Origin: Bacillota bacterium
GTDB lineage: Bacteria; Bacillota; Clostridia; Christensenellales; CAG-138
DNA: 64,000 bases
Assembly: GCA_023459335.1 (NCBI GenBank)
Contig: JAEWUO010000036.1
Location: forward strand, 1 to 64,000
Reading direction: 5' to 3'
The notes under the pieces are model-generated. The model saw only the letters and a list, made by a program, of their open reading frames with translations, was not told the origin of the DNA and searched no databases. Each line of letters starts with the position of its first letter. The stretch's first letter is position 1. Of this stretch, positions 24,662-32,767 are shown piece by piece. The position numbers and the translations under genes are program-made.

Positions 24662-25282
24662 ATGGATCGAAGCAAGCTGGCGAAGTATATACTGTTGTTT
24701 CTCGCGCTGCCGTTTGCGGCGTATATGCTGATCAACTGCATCGCGGGTTATATTCCGCCGACCGAATCCTACAAGAAAACGCCCGATCAGTTTGAAGAGG
24801 CGTTTAACGCGCAAATGGCGCAGTACGGCATGTCGATCGACGTCGATAGCGGGGAGTTTTCAAAAGACGAGGATCGATTAAAAAAAATCGTACAAGTTGT
24901 TTGCGAAGACAGGAGCAAGATAACCTGCACCTATTTTCCAACCATAGAAAGTAGAAAAGCGTTGCTCCACTATATCGTCTTTGAACAAGAACTAACCGGA
25001 GAAAAACAGGAGAAGATCTACCTTGAACCGCTGTTGAGCTTCCTTATGGATGAATTTGAAACTGGCATGACGAAAAACAAAGATGAATCGTTTGAACCCA
25101 TAACAAGCGTTTCTTACAACGAAGCTTTGCGGTTATGCAGAGAGTTCGTCGAAGGAGAAGATAAAAAGATGAAGTTCTGGATTGCTTGTGCAGAGCTCGA
25201 TGAAACTTCGGTCGTTCTAACTAGAAAGACTGACGAAGCCACAAGTCTCTCCGTCAGCCTTTTCCTGTGGTATGGTGAATAA
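24662..25282 (+). CDS. Unknown protein with one N-terminal membrane segment
   Basis: A 206-residue protein that I do not recognise. Residues 8-30 (KYILLFLALPFAAYMLINCI) form one hydrophobic helix that could be an uncleaved anchor or signal; the rest is charged and probably extracytoplasmic, with a Lys/Glu-rich first half and FWIACAELDETSVVLTRKT near the end. Start ATG at 24662 follows CAGGAGTTGACAG. From about 24,880 the DNA becomes AT-richer than the flanking genes. It converges on the broken gene at 25325-26805 with a 42-nt gap. Confidence 0.6.
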   Translation: MDRSKLAKYILLFLALPFAAYMLINCIAGYIPPTESYKKTPDQFEEAFNAQMAQYGMSIDVDSGEFSKDEDRLKKIVQVVCEDRSKITCTYFPTIESRKALLHYIVFEQELTGEKQEKIYLEPLLSFLMDEFETGMTKNKDESFEPITSVSYNEALRLCREFVEGEDKKMKFWIACAELDETSVVLTRKTDEATSLSVSLFLWYGE

Positions 25283-25324
25283 AGTAGAAATATTCAAATA
25301 CTCTTTTGTTGCGTTTTAAATGTT

Positions 25325-26805
25325 TTAAATACGAGGAGCAAATCCTTCAACTTGCTTTATCGGTGAAAAGCGAATTATTTGTAAATCTGTAACTGAAGAG
25401 TTCTGTGTGTGTGAAACAATTTTTAATGTTATTGTTTCTGTTGTTAATCGTGCAATTTTATTTTGCGGATCGATCTGATCAAGGAATTCATTAAACTTTG
25501 GAATATCTGAAGGCGCTAAATTTTGCGGTAAGAGCGGAGGCATACCGAAATAAAGTCCCATATTATATGCAATATAAATTATATTTGCTAGTTTTGTTGC
25601 AAAAAGAACTGCTTGTTGACCTTGGATATCCCAATCAGATGCGCTACTTATTTCAATCGCAACTTCATCTGGCAACTTATTACCAAGGTTGATATTATAT
25701 GGTTGCTCACTTTCATTACATGAGATTTCCGTGTAGTAACTGCCATTTTTATAGAAATAGCCACTGATATATATTCCCTTCTCTTCGACTATATCTAACC
25801 CGTTCCAGACATACGGGCGTATCGGTGAAACTGTTCAGTCAACAGCGATATTCATTGCTGATTGTTTATCAGAAAGGATATTACGCATTAGTTTCTCGAA
25901 ATTCCCGGTTCTGGATAGTTTTCTCACGCCCTGCACGTCCATCTGTTCAGCCAGTACTTCCAGCTGAGACAAAGATAATTCGTTAATCAGCGACTTGAAC
26001 CGCGAATCAGGAAATTGTTGCAATCTAGCGTCATCTACAATCTCCGCAAGGCGGCGGCGGTAGAGCGTATCATTTTTATCGTATTCGGATGTAAGGTAAT
26101 CAAGATATCGCTTTTTTTCAGATGTGTTACTAAAGACGATCTTACCATCTTCGACATCGCTGATCAACGATTCCAATTTACCCATATCGGAGAAGAAAGA
26201 ATCGCCTATATGCAGCAGATCATCGCTATCATGAAGGATACTGGAAATAGAAGAATCGCCATTCACCAAATCGATGATCTGATCGCGAACATCACCAACG
26301 TCATTCGCGTCCCCTTGATCAACGCTCACGTCATATCCGATAGATGTCAGCAAACCGGTTTCCTTTTCATCCAGCATTGTTAAGAATGTTTTGTTTGCAA
26401 TTGCGTTTTCAGAAAATGGCATTGCATGATTCTTCGCGCCGATTCGAGCGTTCGAAATCTGCAACAGTTGGTTTGCAGTATCTTTAACTTCTGAAACGGA
26501 TAACCCATATGCCACCCTATTCTGCTGAATATCCTGAATTACGGCAAGAGTTTCCAGCGAGGTCTTCGAATTGAGCAGCTGCATCTGCTCCTGACCGGTC
26601 AGGCCGCTGTTTCGTAATTGCCGTTCCTGCTGAATGGCGGGTTTATCGTCCCAACCGGAAAGATCAAAACCATCCGGGAGTTTATCAACGAGAGCGGCGA
26701 CAAAAGTTTTGCTCCTGAGGATGGCAGGATGGCAGGGACTTTCTTCTCTGCTGCAAGCTGGTTGGATGAACCGATTGGGATTCGAGGCGTCTTCATTTTT
26801 AACAT
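25325..26805 (-). pseudogene. Broken gene of unknown function (frameshift by 8-bp duplication plus in-frame TGA)
   Basis: An ATG at 26805, preceded at 7 nt by AAGGAGAG, opens MLKMKTPRIPIGSSNQLAAE and runs out of frame after a tandem 8-bp duplication (26720-26735). Taking out one copy joins it to the long open frame that continues through GFDLSGWDDKPAIQQERQ and SLETLAVIQDIQQNRVAYG to a TGA at 25837-25835 (320 residues). The same frame then stays open for 169 more codons to TAA at 25325, with no initiation codon before a TTG at 25675. So the intact ancestor may have been about 490 residues with a second lesion at the TGA. The product is largely helical and acidic; no family recognised. The DNA is AT-richer than its neighbours, suggesting acquisition. 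Confidence 0.65.
26720..26735. repeat. Tandem 8-bp duplication (GATGGCAG x2)
   Basis: Two perfect adjacent copies at 26720-26727 and 26728-26735. Eight is not a multiple of three, and the duplication lies exactly where the reading frame of the broken gene shifts. It could be a fixed mutation, a slippage-prone switch or a sequencing error. Confidence 0.85.
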
Positions 26806-26873
26806 AAAAAATCTCTCCTTCGTTTTTCTGAATCGTAAACGAAGAAGAGCTCCGATAATTCTAATCATTGTTT

Positions 26874-27359
26874 TTATCGGAATAAAACCGCCCGGTATTC
26901 CCTTGCCAGATCTTCCAATCGCATGCGCGCGTTCGCCGCGCTGGGCGAGGGGAGGAGTTCGCAGGGGATGTTCGTTTGCGGGGAAACGAGTTTCGTATAC
27001 AGCCGCGCCGAAGCCGCACCCGTGCAGAGAACGCGGTTTATTCTCGATTGCGCGATGAGCGCGGGGATGTCGTTCGGGATTGCGTTTCTGATGCTGGCGT
27101 CGCTTGCGCCGGCGATCTCGCAGCTTTGCAGCACGTCCCACAGCGCAAGGCGGTGATCCAGAATCAGAGCAGCTTTCTCCTCGCGCGTTGCAGGAAATTC
27201 GGCATCCAGCGCGAGCGCGAGCGCTGGCCAGAAACGGTTCTGCGGGTGCGCGTAATAAAACGCCGCCTCGCGGGATTTCGGCGAGGGCATGGTGCCGAGG
27301 ATTAATATTTCGCTCTCCGGCGAAACGATCGGCGGTATCGTATGAACGACGCGTTCCAT
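26874..27359 (-). CDS. DNA-deoxyinosine glycosylase (uracil-DNA-glycosylase superfamily, family 6)
   Basis: A 161-residue protein of the UDG superfamily: ILGTMPSPKSREAAFYYAHP, then NRFWPAL near the N-terminus and LLPSPSAANARM near the C-terminus match the hypoxanthine-DNA glycosylase group, which removes deaminated adenine from DNA. Full family length. ATG at 27359 lacks a Shine-Dalgarno but has TAGTCT exactly 6 nt upstream and TTGAAA 17 bp before that, so it may be leaderless. It is divergent from the ABC exporter (149-nt shared promoter region). The broken gene follows 68 nt downstream. Confidence 0.88.
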   Translation of the reverse strand: MERVVHTIPPIVSPESEILILGTMPSPKSREAAFYYAHPQNRFWPALALALDAEFPATREEKAALILDHRLALWDVLQSCEIAGASDASIRNAIPNDIPALIAQSRINRVLCTGAASARLYTKLVSPQTNIPCELLPSPSAANARMRLEDLAREYRAVLFR

Positions 27360-27365
27360 ACAAAG

Positions 27366-27394
27366 AGACTATCCGATTTTGCGCGACATTTCAA
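27366..27394 (-). promoter_or_regulatory. Putative leaderless promoter of DNA glycosylase
   Basis: Minus strand TTGAAA (27389-27394), 17-bp spacer, TAGTCT (27366-27371), then CTTTGT and ATG. The -10 is weak by sigma-A rules but fits TANNNT. Confidence 0.4.
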
Positions 27395-27473
27395 CCGGAG
27401 AACCGGAATACGGTGTAAAACGGTTAAAACGGGCGCGTGAACCGTCTGTGCCGCGCGTAAACAACGCGGGCGG

Positions 27474-27502
27474 TTGATATTGACTTCGGGTTCTGCTAAG
27501 AT
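27474..27502 (+). promoter_or_regulatory. Putative leaderless promoter of ABC exporter operon
   Basis: TTGATA (27474-27479), 17-bp spacer, TAAGAT (27497-27502), then GTTTGC and ATG at 27509. No Shine-Dalgarno is present before the start codon. Confidence 0.5.
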
Positions 27503-27508
27503 GTTTGC

Positions 27509-29245
27509 ATGAGTAAAATAAAGCGGTTTATATCCTACTACGGACCGCACAGCAAACTGTTGATTCTGGACCTGGGGTGCGCCGTGTTCGTCTCCGCCGT
27601 CGATATCGCCTACCCGCTTCTTACCCAGTATATACTTCGCACGCTCCTGCCGCAGATGGCGGTGAACGCGGCGCTGATCAAAGTGTTTGTTTTGCTGATA
27701 TTGGCCGCGCTCGGGGCGTATATTCTCCGCGCGGTGCTTCTGTTCATCATCAACTACTGGGGGCATATGCTCGGCATCCGCATAGAAGCGGACATGCGCA
27801 GGGACATCTTCTCTCACATGCAGGAGCTATCGTTCAGCTTTTTCGATCAGGAACGCACGGGCAAGCTGATCTCGCGCGTGACGACGGACCTTTTCGACAT
27901 CACCGAGCTCGCGCACCACGGCCCGGAGGACGTGCTGATTTCGGGCGTGATGGTGACCGGCGCGTTTATCGCCATGATGTTTGTGGACTGGCGGCTCGCG
28001 CTCGCGCTTCTCTGCATAGTGCCCGTTGCGATCTATTATGTGATCCGGCTGCGCGTGCATATGCGCACCGCCGCGCTGAAGGTGAAGGAGCGCGTGGCGG
28101 AGATCAACGCGGACATTGAATCCTCTATTTCCGGCGCGCGCGTGGCGAAGGCGTTTACCAACGAAGACCACGAGCGGCGTAAATTTGAACGCGGCAATAC
28201 GCGATTCGTCCACGCCAAGGACGGCTTTTATAAATACATGGCGTATTTCAACAGCGGGATGGAATTTTTCATCGCCATGTTCAACCTCGTCGTGCTCGCG
28301 CTCGGCGGATACCTGATCTACAAAAGCAGCCTGGATCCGATCCTGCTCGTGACGTTTACGCTCTACATCGCGGCGTTCATCCAGCCGCTCAAGCTGCTTG
28401 CGGCGTTCGCGGAACTGTATATTCTCGGCATGGCGGGCTTTTCGCGTTTCTGCGAGATCATGCGGATCGAGCCGGAAATCAGGGACCGCGACGGCGCGAC
28501 GGAACTAAAACACGTGCGCGGCGACATCTGTTTTCAGGATGTGACGTTCGCCTACGGAAACGGAAAAAGCGTCCTGTCACACGTCAGCCTGGATATCCCC
28601 GCGGGCAAGACGCTCGCGCTCGTAGGCCCCAGCGGCGGCGGCAAGACGACGCTCTGCCACCTGATTCCGCGATTCTACGAACAGCGTTCGGGAAGCATCA
28701 CCATCGACGGTCGCGACACGCGCGACGTAACGATGCGCTCGCTGCGCAGGAACGTCGGCATCGTACAGCAGGATGTGTTTCTTTTTGCCAGCAGCGTGAT
28801 GGAGAATATCCGCTACGGGCGTATCGACGCGACGGACGAGGAGGTCGTGGAGGCCGCGAAGCGCGCGCATATCCACGAGGAGATTCAGAGGTTTCCGGAC
28901 GGCTACGACACGCAGGTTGGCGAACGCGGAATCATGCTGTCAGGCGGGCAGAAGCAGCGCGTGTCCATCGCGCGGCTGTTTCTGAAAAACCCGCCTATCC
29001 TGATCCTGGATGAAGCGACGAGCGCGCTGGACACCATGACGGAACACGAAATCCAGCACTCGTTCGAGGAGCTTTCGCGCGGGCGTACGACGCTGGTTAT
29101 CGCGCACCGGCTCTCGACCGTGAAACACGCGGACGAGATCGTGGTGCTGGACGAAACCGGCATTCGCGAGCGGGGCACGCACGAACAGCTTCTCGCCTCG
29201 GGCGGCCTGTACGCGCGGCTCTACCATGCGTCCATGACCGACTGA
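27509..29245 (+). CDS. ABC exporter half-transporter (MsbA/BmrA-like)
   Basis: A 578-residue fused membrane-ATPase subunit. The N-terminal half carries six transmembrane helices (ADMRRDIFSHMQELSFSFFD is the typical coupling region). The ATPase (about 340-578) has Walker A GPSGGGKTT, signature LSGGQKQRVSIARL, Walker B ILILDEATSALD and switch His in VIAHRLS. It should work as a homodimer exporting lipids, drugs or a peptide; there is no peptidase domain. It heads an operon with a secreted RNase gene 28 nt downstream, but use of this exporter for that RNase is only a guess because the RNase has its own signal. Start ATG at 27509, no Shine-Dalgarno. Confidence 0.93.
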   Translation: MSKIKRFISYYGPHSKLLILDLGCAVFVSAVDIAYPLLTQYILRTLLPQMAVNAALIKVFVLLILAALGAYILRAVLLFIINYWGHMLGIRIEADMRRDIFSHMQELSFSFFDQERTGKLISRVTTDLFDITELAHHGPEDVLISGVMVTGAFIAMMFVDWRLALALLCIVPVAIYYVIRLRVHMRTAALKVKERVAEINADIESSISGARVAKAFTNEDHERRKFERGNTRFVHAKDGFYKYMAYFNSGMEFFIAMFNLVVLALGGYLIYKSSLDPILLVTFTLYIAAFIQPLKLLAAFAELYILGMAGFSRFCEIMRIEPEIRDRDGATELKHVRGDICFQDVTFAYGNGKSVLSHVSLDIPAGKTLALVGPSGGGKTTLCHLIPRFYEQRSGSITIDGRDTRDVTMRSLRRNVGIVQQDVFLFASSVMENIRYGRIDATDEEVVEAAKRAHIHEEIQRFPDGYDTQVGERGIMLSGGQKQRVSIARLFLKNPPILILDEATSALDTMTEHEIQHSFEELSRGRTTLVIAHRLSTVKHADEIVVLDETGIRERGTHEQLLASGGLYARLYHASMTD

Positions 29246-29273
29246 ATCCGAACGACGAGGGAAGGACACCCGC

Positions 29274-29834
29274 TTGAAGAGACGCACGCTCGCAATCCTG
29301 CTCGCCGTACTCGCCGTGCTTGCGGCCGTCTGGCTGGCCAATTCCTTTGGCGAGGGGGCCGCGCAGAACCAGCAAGCCGCACAGCCGGCACTGAACGGGT
29401 TTCCGATTTCGCCGCAGGGCGATACGGATCTCCAAACCGCGCAAAGCGATCCCGCAATTGTGACGCCTCGGGCGACGCAGGCCGAGCCGGACGAGCATGG
29501 CGCTTATACGACGAAAGAGGACGTGGCGCTTTACCTTTCTATTTACGGACGGCTGCCGGAGAACTTCATCACAAAATCGGAAGCGCGTGCGCTTGGCTGG
29601 AGCGGCGGCGGGCTGGACGATTACGATTACGGCAAATGCATCGGAGGAGACCGATTCGGCAACAGCGAAGGGCTGCTTCCGCAGACCGGCGGACGGATCT
29701 ATTACGAATGCGACGTCGATACGCTGCATCGGGACGAACGCGGGGCGAAACGGATCGTGTACTCCGACGACGGGCTGATCTATTACACGGGCGACCATTA
29801 CGAATCGTTTGAACTGCTCTACGGCGAACCTTGA
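29274..29834 (+). CDS. Secreted barnase-family ribonuclease
   Basis: A 186-residue protein. Residues 5-22 are a hydrophobic signal/anchor, then a low-complexity linker, and from about 80 a barnase-like domain: NFITKSEARALGW, GKCIGGDRFGNSEGLLP, IVYSDDGLIYYTGDHYESFE. By alignment with Bacillus barnase by eye, the general base (Glu145), the phosphate-binding arginines (Arg156, Arg160) and the general acid (His175) are all kept, so it should cut single-stranded RNA after purines, mostly G. TTG start at 29274 with GGGAAGG upstream. The inhibitor-like gene follows 19 nt later, so toxin and antidote are co-expressed. Confidence 0.92.
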   Translation: MKRRTLAILLAVLAVLAAVWLANSFGEGAAQNQQAAQPALNGFPISPQGDTDLQTAQSDPAIVTPRATQAEPDEHGAYTTKEDVALYLSIYGRLPENFITKSEARALGWSGGGLDDYDYGKCIGGDRFGNSEGLLPQTGGRIYYECDVDTLHRDERGAKRIVYSDDGLIYYTGDHYESFELLYGEP

Positions 29835-29853
29835 GCGGGGTGGGGGATCGGCT

Positions 29854-30141
29854 TTGAAAAAAGAACGCACGCTGCGCCTGAACGCGAGGCGAATGACGAC
29901 GCGGGAACGGGCGCACGCACATCTGAAAGCGCGGCTGCGTCTGCCAAAATGGTACGGCGCGAATCTTGACGCGCTGAACGACTGCCTCGGGGAGATCGGT
30001 GAGCCGACGCATCTCGTGATACGCTATGCTCCTGAACTGACCCTGACGCTCGGCGATTACGGAACGAAACTGCTTGGCATTTTGGAGCGCGCGGCGGAAG
30101 AAAATCCGAATCTGCGAATCGAACGCAGGGCGCATTTTTAA
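29854..30141 (+). CDS. Barstar-family ribonuclease inhibitor
   Basis: A 95-residue protein. The signature WYGANLDALNDCLGEI matches the barstar helix that plugs the barnase active site; Asp residues equivalent to barstar Asp35 and Asp39 are kept, while the Trp at 38 is Asn. It should stay in the cytoplasm and neutralise the RNase before export. TTG start at 29854 with GGGGTGGGGG upstream; a longer frame overlapping the RNase gene exists but has no ribosome site. Followed by a strong hairpin before the HEAT gene. Confidence 0.9.
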   Translation: MKKERTLRLNARRMTTRERAHAHLKARLRLPKWYGANLDALNDCLGEIGEPTHLVIRYAPELTLTLGDYGTKLLGILERAAEENPNLRIERRAHF

Positions 30142-30177
30142 CGGGTCGAACCGGTTTATGCCGGAATTGTTTTTCAA

Positions 30178-30209
30178 GCGGATTGTTTCGAGATGCCGAA
30201 GCAATCCGC
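30178..30209 (+). promoter_or_regulatory. Intercistronic 13-bp hairpin between barstar and HEAT genes
   Basis: GCGGATTG (30178-30185) pairs with CAATCCGC (30202-30209), continued by one U-G pair and TTCG/CGAA around the loop AGATGC. No T-run follows, so it is not a classic terminator. It may protect or split the transcript. Confidence 0.6.
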
Positions 30210-30236
30210 AGGATACGGCGAAAGGGGACGGCGCAT

Positions 30237-31340
30237 TTGGACTGGATTCGTACGCTTCTTCTCGGACTGATTGTTGCGGTATCGGCGCTGCTTGCGTTAG
30301 GAGCGGCGCTGCTTCTGCTCCTGCACCTGACGCGCACAGCGGAAAACCGCAGGCTGCAAAAGATGCGAGAGCAGCTTATCTGCCTGCTTTCCGGCGCAGC
30401 GGAAAAGAACCGGATGAAAAGCCGCATTCATCAGATGGTCGCCCCCGGCGGAGACGTAAACTCCCTTGCGGACATTAAAAAGATCCGGTCCACGCGCGGA
30501 CTGATCGCCATCACCGAAACGGCGGAGGAACTCTCCGGCTGCGAGTGGGAAATCCTTCAGAAGGAAGCGGGCGGCGAATGGTTCGGCGAATATATCCGGA
30601 AATTATTCGACGGTGTGGACGAGGAAGCCGTCGCGCTCGTGGTCAAACTCATCGGCGTGCTGCGGCTTAAGTGCTATACGCCGGATGTGGTGACGCAGAT
30701 CTACTGCTGCCGCACGACGGCGCAGATGCAGCACGTCGGCATGCTCGCGCTCTGCATGCTCGGCGCGGAGCGGGACATCATCGCGCTCTGCCGCGACCAC
30801 ACGATCGCTTCACTGCTCTCCTTCCGTACGCTGGACGAGCTTTTTTCCATTTATCATGGCGACATGAAACGGCTCTGCCGGAAACTGATTACGTCTGCTT
30901 CCGATCCCTATATCCGCAGAACCTGTATAAAAACCATCGGCGAACAGCGTTTCGAGGAACTCGGCGAACTTGTATTGCCGCACCTGATCCACGGGCATAT
31001 CAACACGCGAATCGACTCCGCGCGCGCGCTGGGGCAGATCCGGTATGAACCGGCGCTTCCATATTTGACGGAGAGCGCCGCAGATCCGCGCTGGGAAATG
31101 CGCGCCGTCGTAGCGTCCGCGCTTGGTTCTTTCGACGCGCAGACGCACGCGGACACGCTTGTGAAACTGCTCTGCGACAGGGAGTGGTGGGTGCGCTACC
31201 GTGCGGCGGAGGCGCTGACCGCACTGCCCGATACGGAGGAACTGATGCGCCGTGTGGGTGAAACGGGCGACCGGTTTGCCGGCGAGATGATGCGCTTTGC
31301 GCTCGATCAGGCGGCACTGATTCGGGGGGAGGCGGCATAG
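30237..31340 (+). CDS. Membrane-anchored HEAT-repeat protein
   Basis: A 367-residue protein. One transmembrane helix at about residues 6-32 (LLLGLIVAVSALLALGAALL) is followed by helical repeats; the C-terminal third shows clear HEAT units (NTRIDSARALGQIRYEPALP, WEMRAVVASALGSFDAQTHA, WWVRYRAAEALTALPDTEEL). HEAT arrays are protein-binding scaffolds, here probably cytoplasmic. TTG start at 30237 with AAAGGGGAC upstream; an earlier in-frame TTG at 30183 lies within the hairpin. The next gene begins on the base after the stop, so the two proteins probably work together. Confidence 0.85.
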   Translation: MDWIRTLLLGLIVAVSALLALGAALLLLLHLTRTAENRRLQKMREQLICLLSGAAEKNRMKSRIHQMVAPGGDVNSLADIKKIRSTRGLIAITETAEELSGCEWEILQKEAGGEWFGEYIRKLFDGVDEEAVALVVKLIGVLRLKCYTPDVVTQIYCCRTTAQMQHVGMLALCMLGAERDIIALCRDHTIASLLSFRTLDELFSIYHGDMKRLCRKLITSASDPYIRRTCIKTIGEQRFEELGELVLPHLIHGHINTRIDSARALGQIRYEPALPYLTESAADPRWEMRAVVASALGSFDAQTHADTLVKLLCDREWWVRYRAAEALTALPDTEELMRRVGETGDRFAGEMMRFALDQAALIRGEAA

Positions 31341-32666
31341 ATGAACGTTTTCAAGACGTGCGTTGCGATATTGCCATATGTATGTTATGCGTTTCTGGCG
31401 CTTGCGATGTTTGGCGGGCTGTACCGCATTCTGGAGCTGATCGCGACCTCCTCGAAGCTGCGCCGGTCCGTCCGGTCCCTTCGTTCGGTGGACTACCGCC
31501 GGTTTCAGGATTCCGAACATATTATGCCGGTTTCTCTGATCGTGCCCGCGACAATGGAGCGGGGCGGCTTGAAAGACTGTGTGGATCACCTTCTTTCTCT
31601 GGAATTCAGGCAGTATGAAGTGATCGTCGTCGCCGACAGCGGCAATCGGGAAAGCTGGACGGGATTGCTTGAGGAATACCGCCTGCTGCCGTTCAGCCAG
31701 CCGTACAAGAAGACGCTGCTTGCCGACGAAGCGGCGGTTTACCGCTCCGCAAGGGATGTGCGCCTTGTCGTGCTCGACCAGAAAGGCGCCCCGTGCGCGA
31801 GCGCGCTGAACGCGGGCGTTAACGTATCGTCCTATCCGATCGTCGCAATCGTCTACCCGAACCAGCGGCTGACGAAGAACGCGCTTCTCAAAATGATGTA
31901 CTCGTTCGTCGGTGATCCGGGCTGCGTCTACCTCGGTTCGTTTCCGCGCGTCGGAACCGTTTCCGAGGGAGCGGAGGGGAGGAATCGTTCCGCGTTTGCC
32001 GAAGTGCAAAACATCGAGCGGCTCAGAACGCTGTTCACCCGACGCCGCGGTTATGACACGCTCGGGATGTATCTGCCGCGGCAGGCCGCGTTCGGCATGT
32101 TTCTCAAAAGCGCGGTGATGGACTCGGACGGTTTTTTTGAAGAAGCGCCCGCAGGACAGGCGGATCTGCTGCTGCGCATATATGAACGCCTGCGCGGGGA
32201 AAGGAAGACCTTCCGTACGCGGCTTCTGCCGGATGCGGTCTGTTACGAACTGCCCCGGAACACCCTGCGCGAAGTCTGCGCGGCGACAGCGGGCGAGCAG
32301 CGGGCGGCAGCCATGACGCTTCACAGGCGAGGGCGGCGCGCGCGCATAGTGCCGGGCGTCCGGTACACACGCCTGGCTGAGACCGGCTGGCCGCGCGTAG
32401 AACTGACAGGCGTCCTGATTACGGGCCTTGCCGCCGTGCTCGGCGCGGTGCCGCTCTGGTTTTTAGCGTTTTACCTGCTGATCTCCGCACTGCTGGGATC
32501 CATGCAGTCTGTGGGCGCGGTTCTGCTGGAGGAATACGCGTTTCAGCCGAAGACCGACACGGGGCTGCTGCTGCGGAACTATCTGCTTGCGTTGATTGAG
32601 AATTTCGGTTACCGCCAGATTATGGCGTTTGCAAGAATGTTTCCCGGGCGCAAACGAACGCTTTGA
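31341..32666 (+). CDS. Glycosyltransferase-2-like membrane protein with degenerate active site
   Basis: A 441-residue protein with an N-terminal membrane helix (about 8-32), a GT2-like domain (PVSLIVPATMERGGLKDCVD, YEVIVVADSGN, ASALNAGVNVSSYPIVAIVY) and two or three C-terminal helices (about 350-390). The fold order matches processive GT2 enzymes, but where DAD/DxD should follow the ALNAG strand the sequence reads YPNQR, and no clear QxxRW motif is seen. It may therefore not be catalytic. It abuts the HEAT-repeat gene without a gap and ends before a terminator. Confidence 0.8.
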   Translation: MNVFKTCVAILPYVCYAFLALAMFGGLYRILELIATSSKLRRSVRSLRSVDYRRFQDSEHIMPVSLIVPATMERGGLKDCVDHLLSLEFRQYEVIVVADSGNRESWTGLLEEYRLLPFSQPYKKTLLADEAAVYRSARDVRLVVLDQKGAPCASALNAGVNVSSYPIVAIVYPNQRLTKNALLKMMYSFVGDPGCVYLGSFPRVGTVSEGAEGRNRSAFAEVQNIERLRTLFTRRRGYDTLGMYLPRQAAFGMFLKSAVMDSDGFFEEAPAGQADLLLRIYERLRGERKTFRTRLLPDAVCYELPRNTLREVCAATAGEQRAAAMTLHRRGRRARIVPGVRYTRLAETGWPRVELTGVLITGLAAVLGAVPLWFLAFYLLISALLGSMQSVGAVLLEEYAFQPKTDTGLLLRNYLLALIENFGYRQIMAFARMFPGRKRTL

Positions 32667-32687
32667 GCGGTCAACAGCGATTGAAGG

Positions 32688-32716
32688 CGCCGGAGTCGAC
32701 CCGGCGCTCTTTTTGG
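32688..32716 (+). terminator. Rho-independent terminator of exporter/RNase operon
   Basis: GCGCCGG (32688-32694) pairs with CCGGCGC (32702-32708) around a 7-nt loop, followed by TCTTTTTGG. It lies 21 nt past the glycosyltransferase-like gene. Confidence 0.85.
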
Positions 32717-32767
32717 CAGGAATATAAAATTTATATCCGAAATGATACTGAATATTTTGAAAAACTG

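Noticed and set aside
25835..25837. Selenocysteine decoding of the in-frame TGA
   Set aside because: No convincing SECIS-like hairpin follows within about 40 nt; only a 4-bp ATAC/GTAT stem is present, and the gene already carries a frameshift.
30810..32324. Long open frame opposite the HEAT and glycosyltransferase-like genes
   Set aside because: No family motif or ribosome site; the plus-strand genes are contiguous and motif-supported.
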